From assembly GCA_019671135.1 (NCBI GenBank), contig JAHRHY010000026.1, positions 124,001-188,000 on the forward strand: DNA of 64,000 nucleotides, given 5' to 3'. This document shows, in pieces, positions 41,717 through 50,466 of the stretch. Within the stretch, counting starts at the first letter, position 1; every line of letters starts with the position of its first letter. The notes beneath the pieces are model-generated. The model did no database searches and was not told the origin of the DNA. It was given only the letters and a program-made list of their open reading frames with translations. Source of the stretch: Linnemannia hyalina. Taxonomy: Eukaryota; Mortierellomycota; Mortierellomycetes; Mortierellales; Mortierellaceae. A program made the translations under genes and the position numbers.

Positions 41717-42943
41717 TCATCGCACCCTGGAGTTTCTCTTGATTGCGTCAGACAGCGCCTGAGCTCTGTCGTCTCCGATATAGTTGCCACTCAAGACCAA
41801 AGTGGTCAGAGTCGAGTTGATCTTGAGTGCCTCAGACAGCGCCTGAGCTCCATCCGGTCCGATCGAGTTGCGAGACAAGTCCAAAGTGGTCAGAGTCGAG
41901 TTGATCTTGAGTGCCTCAGACAGCGCCTGAGCTCCGTCGGGTCCAATCCAGTTGCCACTCAAGACCAAAGTGGTCAGAGTCGAGTTGATCTTGAGTGCCT
42001 CAGACAGCGCCTGAGCTCCGTCGGGTCCAATCCAGTTGCCCCTCAAGACCAAAGTGGTCAGAGTCGAGTTGATCTTGAGTGCCTCAGACAGCGCCTGAGC
42101 TCCGTCGCGTCCAATCAAGTTGCCACTCAGGTCCAACGTGGTCAGAGTCGAGTTGATCTTGAGTGCCTCAGACAGCGCCTGAGCTCCGTCGCATCCAATC
42201 GAGTTGCCACTCAGGTCCAACGTGGTCAGCGTCGAGTTGGTCTTGAGTGCCTCAAACAGCGTCTGAGCTCCGTCGCGTTCAATCGAGTTGTAGGTCAAGT
42301 TCAAAGTGGTCAGAGTCGAGTTGATCTTGAGTGCCTCAGACAGCGCCTGAGCTCCGTCGCGTCCAATCGAGTTGTCCCTCAGGTCCAACGTGGTCAGAGT
42401 CGAGTTGATCTTGAGTGCCTCAGACAGCGCCTGAGCTCCGTCGCGTCCAATCCAGTTGTCGGTCAAGTTCAAAGTGGTTAGAGTCGAGTTGGTCTTGAGT
42501 GCCTCAGACAGCGCCTGAGCTCCGTCGGATCCAATCGAGTTGTAGGACAAGTCCAAAGTGGTCAGCGTCGAGTTGGTCTTGAGTGCCACAAACAGCGCCT
42601 GAGCTCTCTCGGATGCACTCCAGTTGCTGGTCAAGTTCAAAGTGTTCGGAGTCGAGTTGGTCTTGAGTGCCTCAGACGGCGCCTGGGCTCCGTTGTCTCC
42701 GATCCTGTTGTTCCTCAAGTCCAAAGTGGTCAGCGTCGAGTTGGTATTGAGTGCCTCAAACAGCGCCTGAGCTCTCTCGGATGCACTCCAGTTGCTGATC
42801 AATTTTAAAGCGTTCAGAGTCGAGTTGGTCTTGCGTGCCTCAGACAGCGCCTGAGCTCCGTCACGTCCAATCGAGTTGCCGAACAAGTCCAAAGTGGTCA
42901 GAGTCGAGTTGGTCTTGAGTGCCTTAGACAGCACCTGAATATT
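41717..42943 (-). repeat. 84-bp LRR array, 14 full units plus cap
   Basis: Fourteen 84-bp units and a terminal partial unit. Two higher-order patterns are visible: NWSASER units alternate with normal units near the N-terminal end (units 2 and 4), and units 10-14 are very similar to each other (DLSGNLIGRDG, VLRGNWIGPDG, VLSGNWIGPDG, DLSRNSIGPDG, VLSGNYIGDDR), as expected from recent unit duplication. Confidence 0.9.
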
Positions 42944-45223
42944 ACTCTCTGGAGACTGAACCGGCTCCGTGCTTCCCGTTGCTGTTGACATATAGTCGCT
43001 TGGAATAGGTACGCCCTCCAGAACGGTATCCTGGGATCGCTTCCCAGATTTGAACAGGATGGTGATGGCATTCGCCGCGGCTACGCTAGGAACGGAGAAC
43101 GCCTTAGACTGCTCAATGACTGAGAGCAGCCGTTTTTCGAAGAGAGAATCTGATTGAGCGCGCTCCACCAGAAACTCCAACACTTCCGGGTCCTCGATAA
43201 GGTTCTGCGTTGAGAAAGAGTCGCCGAAGGGGCGAGACTTGTTTTTGCTGGCTTTTCTTCTGGACCGATAACCATCCTTGCCTTGATGAGAACTGTCGCC
43301 GTTTCCAGAGGGACCATCCTTGTTACCTGAACCATCAATTCCTCCCGTTGATGCGCTGTTGTCGCCGAGTGAGCCGCTGTTGATATCAGCCGAGCCACCG
43401 TTACTTCCACTCGAGCCGCCGTTGCCACCAGAAGAGTCACTGCTGGCACCCGTCGAGCCACTGCTGCTACCCATCGGTCCACCACTGCCACCACCATCTG
43501 ATCCACCACTGTCAGTGGTCGCGACAAAGTCTCCTCCGGACAAGCTGCCATCCCCGCCGTTGAAGTCGCCGTGATCAAAAAGATAATCGCCGCCATCGCT
43601 GAAGGAGTTTCCACCACCGCCATGAGGATCGCCCCTAACATCATCAGGGTCATCATCATCAGTCTCATCGGGATCGTAAAACACCAAGGAGCGAAAGTAG
43701 TCGAATAGCGATTTGTGAATGAACCAATGACAAATTCCTGCTCGTGACAACAGGCTGGACTCACGCAGTAAAGTCGAGTCGATCTCCTGACCAAAGAACT
43801 CAACCTTCCAAGGCTCGTTATGCTTGCAGGAGAACCGGACGACAAGACGACCTCTCTGGTGTTCATGCATAGCCTCTGCCAGCCTCTTTGAAAAGTCCTT
43901 GACGCACCATGCAAACCCGTCGTTCAAAAGACTTTCGAAAACAGACCGGTACTCCTGGCTGAGTGTGCTCCGTTGAAGGCGAGTAATGTTGATTCGGATC
44001 CACTTCTTGACAAAACCGTCATAGAGCTGCAGTCGAGTGGCCTTGTTTTTGGTGAGATCTTGAAGGTCAATCGACAACGACGGTAACACCCTCAAAGCAA
44101 GGGTCAATAGAAAGGGGTTCGAGACGAGGTCCATCAAGTTCGGAATGGCGCTGAGTTTCTCCCAGTAGTCATCGAAACTTGGAGCAGGCGGGTTGTCGGA
44201 AGGCTCTTGATCGGCAAAGCCGAGGACATATTGCTTGACGAATTCCTGGATGTCGCTCTTCTGGAATGGAACAATGGTCGCCTCCTGGAAGAGTTCGGAA
44301 GACTTGTCGTGGTATTTGTCGTCTCCAAGAGGGTAGAACCGGCATTGGTAATCCCGACCGAGATATGTGTTGCGGCAGCTGACGATCATCTTGACATCCA
44401 GTTGACCTAGTCGCTTGGTGTAGATGCTTGTAGAAAAGCGGGACTCGTCGTACCCATCGCAGACAAGCACAAATTGCCGTTGATGTAACAGCTCCTGAAC
44501 ATCTGCATCCGAAAAGCCGTGCTCCTGCAGCTGCGACTCAATCAAGTCATCACTTGGTCGATCAATGTCGCGCAGATCGACAAATATGGGGATCCTGCTG
44601 CCCTGCGTATAGTTGCTCCAGAGTGTTCGCACCAACTGCCTGCAAAAAGTCGATTTTCCTGATCCGGAATCTCCCAGCAGCAAGAAGACTCGTAGTTCAG
44701 ATTCAAGGAATTCCAGTACCGTAGGCAGGAGCGGAAGAGCCGTTTTGTTGGACACCTGTGGGTTCGGGTTGGCTCGAAGAGGAACGTAGATGCGATCAGA
44801 TTGACTCTCGGAAACCTTGTGTCGAATTTGGGCCAAGCGGTCTTCGACCTCAAGTACGCTCGGAGCTCGATCACGAAGAGCAGCTTCTGCGGAAAACCTT
44901 AAGGCATTTTCAACATTAACGAGTTGATCATTCGTCTGAGGCAGCACTGTCGGAGGTGGCGGCTCACTAGCAACGGGCGCTTCGATGATGGTCGCCTGTT
45001 GAGGGTGATCACATGTAGATCCAGATGCAAACGCCAGATCCCCCGTCTCGACCTCTGACTGACCATCGAGGAGTGCCTTCTCAGATGAGATCCGAACTAA
45101 GCGCCCATCTTTGTCTACTTGGCTCTCACATCTCGAACTTCTTGGGTGTAATTCCAGAGGGGATCGATGAGCTGCAGAAGATGCGATCTTAATTGACGAC
45201 ACCTCGGAGGAGACCACTGCCAT
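41717..45223 (-). CDS. NACHT-LRR (NLR-type) STAND NTPase, copy 2, 14 full LRRs
   Basis: Single-exon gene, 1168 residues. The first ~450 residues are identical by eye to copy 1, including P-loop GDSGSGKST and Walker B FVLVCDGYDE. The first differences appear at AMHEHQRGRLVV versus AMREHQRGHVVV. The Gly/Ser/Asp hinge differs by scattered substitutions and one extra codon (DINSGSLGDN versus DINGLLGDN). The LRR array has 14 full 28-residue units against 7, then the same cap (AQALSDAIKRNSRVR). Units 2 and 4 are a distinctive type (NWSASERAQALF) absent from copy 1. Same predicted role as copy 1: a cytosolic STAND sensor with no recognised N-terminal effector domain. Both ORFs are intact, which argues that both copies are or were recently functional. 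Confidence 0.88.
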   Translation of the reverse strand: MAVVSSEVSSIKIASSAAHRSPLELHPRSSRCESQVDKDGRLVRISSEKALLDGQSEVETGDLAFASGSTCDHPQQATIIEAPVASEPPPPTVLPQTNDQLVNVENALRFSAEAALRDRAPSVLEVEDRLAQIRHKVSESQSDRIYVPLRANPNPQVSNKTALPLLPTVLEFLESELRVFLLLGDSGSGKSTFCRQLVRTLWSNYTQGSRIPIFVDLRDIDRPSDDLIESQLQEHGFSDADVQELLHQRQFVLVCDGYDESRFSTSIYTKRLGQLDVKMIVSCRNTYLGRDYQCRFYPLGDDKYHDKSSELFQEATIVPFQKSDIQEFVKQYVLGFADQEPSDNPPAPSFDDYWEKLSAIPNLMDLVSNPFLLTLALRVLPSLSIDLQDLTKNKATRLQLYDGFVKKWIRINITRLQRSTLSQEYRSVFESLLNDGFAWCVKDFSKRLAEAMHEHQRGRLVVRFSCKHNEPWKVEFFGQEIDSTLLRESSLLSRAGICHWFIHKSLFDYFRSLVFYDPDETDDDDPDDVRGDPHGGGGNSFSDGGDYLFDHGDFNGGDGSLSGGDFVATTDSGGSDGGGSGGPMGSSSGSTGASSDSSGGNGGSSGSNGGSADINSGSLGDNSASTGGIDGSGNKDGPSGNGDSSHQGKDGYRSRRKASKNKSRPFGDSFSTQNLIEDPEVLEFLVERAQSDSLFEKRLLSVIEQSKAFSVPSVAAANAITILFKSGKRSQDTVLEGVPIPSDYMSTATGSTEPVQSPESNIQVLSKALKTNSTLTTLDLFGNSIGRDGAQALSEARKTNSTLNALKLISNWSASERAQALFEALNTNSTLTTLDLRNNRIGDNGAQAPSEALKTNSTPNTLNLTSNWSASERAQALFVALKTNSTLTTLDLSYNSIGSDGAQALSEALKTNSTLTTLNLTDNWIGRDGAQALSEALKINSTLTTLDLRDNSIGRDGAQALSEALKINSTLTTLNLTYNSIERDGAQTLFEALKTNSTLTTLDLSGNSIGCDGAQALSEALKINSTLTTLDLSGNLIGRDGAQALSEALKINSTLTTLVLRGNWIGPDGAQALSEALKINSTLTTLVLSGNWIGPDGAQALSEALKINSTLTTLDLSRNSIGPDGAQALSEALKINSTLTTLVLSGNYIGDDRAQALSDAIKRNSRVR

Positions 45224-46987
45224 TGTCTGAAGACCCCTATTATTTTAGACAAACATAGCGTTAATTAACCGCCTAATGATCAGCATGCAATGTATGGCGA
45301 AGCCAAGGATATTTTACCTTGATGGTAAAGTGGCAGCCAGAATGTTCGTGTTGATTTTGTGCGAGCCACGAGTAGGCACCGTAATGTGAATCTATGTGCG
45401 GACAAAATTATGTGAACTAATAAGTTATCATGCGCAATGCCGACATCAATTTCAATTGCCGCGGTGCAGCGAGGACTGTACCTCTGTGGGCTTTAAGGAT
45501 AAGTAAGAAACGCGAGAAACCTGTTGATACACGTTCGTAATAGATAGAGGGGATTAGAAACACCGCAACAATACAGCAGCTTCCTAAAAAACATAATACG
45601 CAACGACACGACAATCACATACAATGCTCTGTAGTCCAGTGCCGTCGTTGTCGTAGTCAAGTCAGCCCTTGCACGGTGACCAATGAGCAAGTGAAAGGCA
45701 GGAAAGTTGAGGTCTTGTGCTGAGATGAAATTGCGATGCAATGGAAGGTCGCGATGGATGCAGGCAGTGTGATGGTGATGTGTGGTGTCGGAGCCGTTTC
45801 TTAGGAATGAGAGAAGGAATCAGCTGAGAGGAGGACAAAAGAAGAGCAAAGAGATGGCGAGGGAGAAAGAGGAAAGGCAGAAAAGGGCGGAGGGTATGGC
45901 GAAAGGAAAAGGGCGGAGGGTATGGCGAAGGGAAAAGGGCTGTGAAAAAAAAGAAAAATCATGCGCCATGCATGGCCAAGCGATCTTTTCTCGGCTGTTC
46001 CTTTGCTGACACGAGCGCCTCATGCATATATTTGTTCCTCCATCCCTACTGAATTTCCCTCTAACCCCTACTATGTCTCCATCTCTCGCTGCAGCAACTC
46101 ATACACAATGCAAGTTTGCTAATGGAGCATTCTCCTTCGCATGTGCTCTCACTTTTCTGCTCAACCGCGCACCACATGCAGGTAAGCCATTCCCACATGC
46201 AGGTAAGCCATTCCCACATGCAGGGAAGCCATTCCCACATGCAAGTGCTTCTAGGACGCGAAAAAACGCACAACAATGCCACACAAGGGCGACAGAGTGC
46301 CCGATGAGGCGCTGGCCACGTCGATGGGTGTAATCCGTGTTGAGGAATTCGCATTGTGGCCCGTCGGGGGAGCTGCTGTGATGTATTTCTTGTTCAACAT
46401 CATGGCAACAAAGGGTGCTTCCGCTATTGACAAGGGGTGCCCCCCATCGGTGTCGTCGTTGAGGCGCGGTACCCGATAGATTTTCTTTTCAGGTTAAATC
46501 TGTTACCTTCTTGCTACCCTCTTCTGTCGCACACCTGCTTAATGTCACTTGCTCTCAACCAATTATGAAATCCTATCTAACTTGTCTTTCCTTATCTTGT
46601 GGGTCGGGCACTCATCGGCCCACGCCAGCTGCTAGAGTCGACAGCAGCTGCGGAAGTCCATTCCGAGGAGCACTCTGCCAGCACAGGCTGACGCCAACAG
46701 CTATCGTACCCGACGAAATCGGTCAATCTTCTCGGTCAGGTCTTTTACCGAGTTTCTCCTCTCCCCCCACCTGAAAATCGCGACCTCTCATAGGTCTCGC
46801 GACATCCCAAAGATATTGAACACTCCTTGCAGCACAGGGTCGATGGCATCGATCATGAGCTTGCTCTCGTCTTATCTGGGAGATGTGAGCGGTGCGGGAA
46901 GTACTTGTAATATCCTTGTGTGCTGGCGTTCAAGAAGCGTCTGACCTTGGATTTGAGGTGGATGCCGTAAACGACGTTTCGAAGATC
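45224..46987. other. NACHT-LRR copy 2 upstream region and unique flank
   Basis: 45224-45971 is the duplicated upstream DNA, with a local tandem duplication of the GGGCGGAGGGTATGGCG motif (about 45892-45930). 45972-46987 is unique, without a supported gene; it holds the 21-bp repeat at 46173-46243. The minus-strand stretch just left of 46988 stays open for about 42 codons beyond a TAA (see the 46988-47386 entry). Confidence 0.55.
46173..46243 (+). repeat. 21-bp tandem repeat containing CAG|GTAAG
   Basis: Units start at 46173, 46194, 46215 and 46236. Each begins CACATGCAGG and ends with AAGCCATTCC. The first two contain the perfect 5' splice-site consensus CAGGTAAG, the third has CAGGGAAG, and the last is partial. 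No coding exon is recognised next to it. Confidence 0.75.
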
Positions 46988-47386
46988 TTAGAACGATGAA
47001 TCGCCGTGGATCATCTGCTTCAGCTCCTCCAGCTCCGCAGAGATGCTAGGCAATGTAGGGGCGTCAGGCACCAAGAGATCATAAATACCATCGGAAAGCG
47101 ACTTAACCAAAGACGGGCCAGCGGTAAAATCCATGATGAAGTCTTTACAAACATGTAACGAGTTTTGGTGTTTGTTCGCATACTGCTCAAAGGCGGCAAT
47201 GATCCGATCATCCAAATCTACCCGTTGTTTTAACAGAGCGTAAGCTGCTATTCTCGTGTCCAAGGCGGGGCGGCTGTCCGGCACGACCATTGAAAAAGGG
47301 CTCCTGAATTTGTCACTTCCGTTTTCTCGTGGTCGCGATCCTGAATCGGGCGACCTCGCCACTCCTGGGGACTGAGTTCGGGGCAT
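46988..47386 (-). CDS. Hypothetical protein, 132 residues
   Basis: Minus-strand ORF with balanced, protein-like composition but no recognised family. The N-terminus is Pro/Ser/Arg-rich (disordered). The rest looks helical (IAAYALLKQRVDLDDRIIAA, then VCKDFIMDFTAGPSLVKSLS), ending in ELEELKQMIHGDSSF and TAA. Beyond the stop the same frame stays open for about 42 codons with basic, structured-looking sequence (NVVYGIHLKSKVRRFLNAS, YYKYFPHRSHLPDK). So the gene may be longer and interrupted by a nonsense change or a missed intron. No neighbour within 1.2 kb helps to place it. Confidence 0.4.
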   Translation of the reverse strand: MPRTQSPGVARSPDSGSRPRENGSDKFRSPFSMVVPDSRPALDTRIAAYALLKQRVDLDDRIIAAFEQYANKHQNSLHVCKDFIMDFTAGPSLVKSLSDGIYDLLVPDAPTLPSISAELEELKQMIHGDSSF

Positions 47387-48633
47387 TTCATCCAGGGCAC
47401 CTAATCAGTGCAACCAGCAACCAAACAGAGCGTTAACTTCGTATGCCCTACACACACGTACGCATTAGTCCAGTCCAGTGGCACCCACCGGCTGAGTTCC
47501 GTTTAGTCGCTCCTTTCATTTCACTCATCACCTGGCGCGCTTGCAGCCCTGTCTGGGCATTGGCTTGCTGCCGCATATTCATATTATGCTTGCGCTACAC
47601 AGACGAGAACCCTTATTTCATTGCCGCAGGCCATACGATTAAATCCAAATCCATGGAGCGTTTTACAGTGTTTTTTTTTGACCCCATGGGTAGCAATAAT
47701 AGCATCCACTTTTCCTCTGGGTCTTTAGGGCTCATCAAGGTTTCTTTGGAATCTTCCAAGGCATGCAACTTTATGGAGTTTATTAAGGGTTATTTTAGGG
47801 TCATTTAGAGGGTTTCTTGTGAGTATTGCCCACGAGATGGTATGGCTTCATTGCTCTGCAAGGGCATGCGGTAAAAAAATGAAGGGATCGAGATTAAATC
47901 GGGAGTGCTCCGTGGATGAGGAGTGAAGTGTTGATACCATTTTTTTTGTCCCGATATTTTTTTTCATGCAGGGAGACGGACGATAAACGCTGTTCACAAA
48001 TCGAGCGTTGGGCCGATATTGAGTTCTTGGAAATTGAAGTTTTCATGACCAAGTGCGCCGTGCAATTTTGTATTGTGGGCGATAGAGAAAAAAATCGATT
48101 GAAGGGTGATAGGGCAGATGACAAAAAGAGGAAAAGAAAGAAGTGAAAGGGGAACCTCATCGAACAGCCATGGAAATATAAAGACGGCAAAGTAAATAGA
48201 AGGGTATTTTATTCGGCAGGTCAGTTGCGATGGTGTAATCCATCACAGTTCATCTCCTCGTGTTCACTGCGACAGCGTTACGTGACAAGAGGGACCCATG
48301 TCCATTGTTGCATATTGATGTTAAGTGATCTTGATACAGAGCGAGAAAATATAACGTGAGCAGGCACCATGGTCAAAGTCATCCTTTTTTCGAATGCGTC
48401 GCAGTTAATAAGGAACGCTATATGCTGTCGAGGGTCGCTTTCGCACCTTTTTCCAATTGAATTAGTTGTTATCAATAGTCTTTTTTCCCCTTCTCTGTCT
48501 GTGCATGGTCGCTCTTCAATTCAATACTCTTCCTTTAATTCATTCAAATGAGAGTGAAGGCAATCAAAACATAACAGTTCCCAATCATGTTATAAACAAA
48601 CACCTCTTACTTTATTTGACCGTCACATTGTCA
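47387..48633. other. Intergenic region, no supported gene
   Basis: About 1.25 kb. A 121-codon plus-strand ORF at 47443-47808 has Cys/Phe/Ser-rich, non-protein-like composition and no start context. T-runs occur near 47672 and 47940-47965. Nothing else recognised. Confidence 0.5.
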
Positions 48634-50466
48634 TTACCTCCGCCCTTCATGCTTGACATCTGGTCTCAATCTCTGCATAAACACTCTCCTATGCCACCTC
48701 TCGCCATCATGCATCAACAATGGCAAATCCTCTAACTCATGCAGTCCTCGCATCACTCGTAACCGAGGCCACTTCCCTGCCATCCACCTCAGTTCCTCTT
48801 CATCGATCCTGTGATCCACACTCTCAAAACCAAACACCTCCAGCTTGGTCAATGACGACAACAAGTCCAACCCCGATGCAAGCGACAACTCCAACGTATC
48901 CGGGAATGGGTCGCCATAGTCCCTGTACGACTGTGCCCCACGTCGGATCATAGGGTTTCTCCATTGGTAATTGAGATTCCGATACTCCATACCCAGCTCA
49001 AAATCCGTAAGATGGACCAGCTTGGCGAGCTGACCATAGATCGTTTGATGTTGCTCCCGTACTTCCTCGTACTTTTCCAAAGCCCTCATCTCCGCCTCGG
49101 AAAGTACTCTGTTAAGCCTCCGAAAGAGCAATCCTTGCCTGTAGTCGATTTCCTCCTCCTCCGTCAGCCGAGTCACCCCAATGATCTGCAATCGTAGCAC
49201 CACCAGCCTCTCACAGATCCATGGATTCAACACCATGCTCCTAGCCTCAACCTCATACCGAACACCATCAATCTCGGTCATATTCACACTGTTGCAGAGC
49301 ACTATCCCGAGACTGTTGGTGACTCCTGCATCCCGGTAGCGTCGACAGATAGTGCCTGTTCCAGCGATATGCTGGAACGATTGCAGCTGGGGACAATTGG
49401 ACGCAAGGGCGAGAGCTGTATTGGAGTCCAAGTAAGTGACACCGATCTGGATCAAGTCTGAAACCCACGGCAAAATCTCGGCCAGCATACGATGTTCGTT
49501 CTTCTCTAGGCCATAGTTGCGTCTAGTAAAGTGCAACCGTTGGAGTCGACTGGGTGCAAACTTGATCTCGGATCGTGGGAGTCCATCTTCGCGCATGTAA
49601 TCCTTGTAGAGAGATCCTGTGGCGAGGTCCTGCAAATTGGGTAGATTTGTCAAGAGTGAGAAAAAGACAGCCTTTGTAATCCCGCTCCGAATCCGCAATG
49701 TGACAAGATGTGGCATGGGTGAGGTCAACAGAAGAGTAGTGCTGAGAGGGGCCTCATGGAGGTACGTGTAGTACCGCAGCTGAGGCATTCGCTCCAACAA
49801 GGCTTGCATCGGCACCTCGGAGCAACTGATCAACAGCTTCGTCAAGTGGCGGCAGAATCCCAAGACGTCAAGCAAACTGTCATGCTTGACCATGGCTACA
49901 AAGTCCCACAGTTCCAACTCCTGGAGTGTTTCTGCGTTTTATTGAACTAGTCTCCAGAGCCAATGACTGCCAATCCAAATACGGTCCAGTGTGGCGGATG
50001 GACGTTCTAGTGCGGTCGACAGCTCTGAGGGGTGCCAGGGGATCGGGTTGTCTGACTCTGTAAATGGGTAAGCCAAGAAGATCACCTGCGATGCCAGCGA
50101 TGTGAGTCTGGTGCAAGTCTGAGCGGCTGCGTCACTGAACAGGTACCGTGTGGTGCAGAGACGTCGGACAAGATGCCCATATTTAGTGAATGCCTCCAAG
50201 ATCCAGTCGGGGTCTTTCCTTAGTCTTATTGTTGTTGTTTCTGTTGCGTCGTTTTGTTCGTGTAGCGGATCGAGGATCTCTGGCCAGGCGTAGAGGCTGT
50301 CGTCAAGAGTGTTGTAGAGGTGTGGGATGAAGAGAGTGTTCCAGGCACGGCATACGAGGATGCAGCGAAGGAGATCTGGTGGTGTAAGATAGGTCCCGAT
50401 AATGTCAACTGCCTCTGACATGAACAGGATATTGGTCGGCTGACGAGGAAAATGCGTTCTTGACAT
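48634..50466 (-). pseudogene. F-box/LRR-like gene interrupted by one in-frame TAA
   Basis: From ATG 50466 the F-box is clear: NILFMSEAVDIIGTYLTPPD, then CILVCRAWNTLFIPHLYNTL. The frame runs through a linker ending IWIGSHWLWRLVQ and meets TAA at 49941-49939 (codon 176). In the same frame it continues NAETLQELELWDFVAMVKHD and ~430 further residues of leucine-rich segments (LTKLLISCSEVPMQALLERM, LPNLQDLATGS, CPQLQSFQHIAG, WPRLRVMRGLHEL). Without that codon the product would be 609 residues, like its intact neighbours. No other lesion is seen. An in-phase 51-nt GT-AG intron (GTATTT...CGCAG) could remove the stop but would delete IWIGSHWLWRLVQ. So this is a very young pseudogene, a readthrough gene, or a sequencing error. 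Confidence 0.75.

Larger units (their letters stand above)
40476..45971. repeat. Segmental duplication, copy 2
   Basis: Counterpart of 33448-38337. Small ORFs downstream of the NACHT-LRR genes translate identically in both copies (for example 34109-34363 and 41137-41391), showing a recent origin or gene conversion. In this copy the LINE runs on intact to the left of the boundary; to the right, similarity ends at about 45971. Confidence 0.88.

Noticed and set aside
41708..42481. 257-codon plus-strand ORF with repeated LECLRQRLSSV units (and the 34680-35033 counterpart)
   Set aside because: It is the antisense of the 84-bp LRR array; the repeat has no stop in this frame, so openness is a by-product of the repeat.
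46173..46243. CRISPR-like short direct repeats
   Set aside because: Units are directly adjacent (21-bp period, no spacers) and the genome is eukaryotic.
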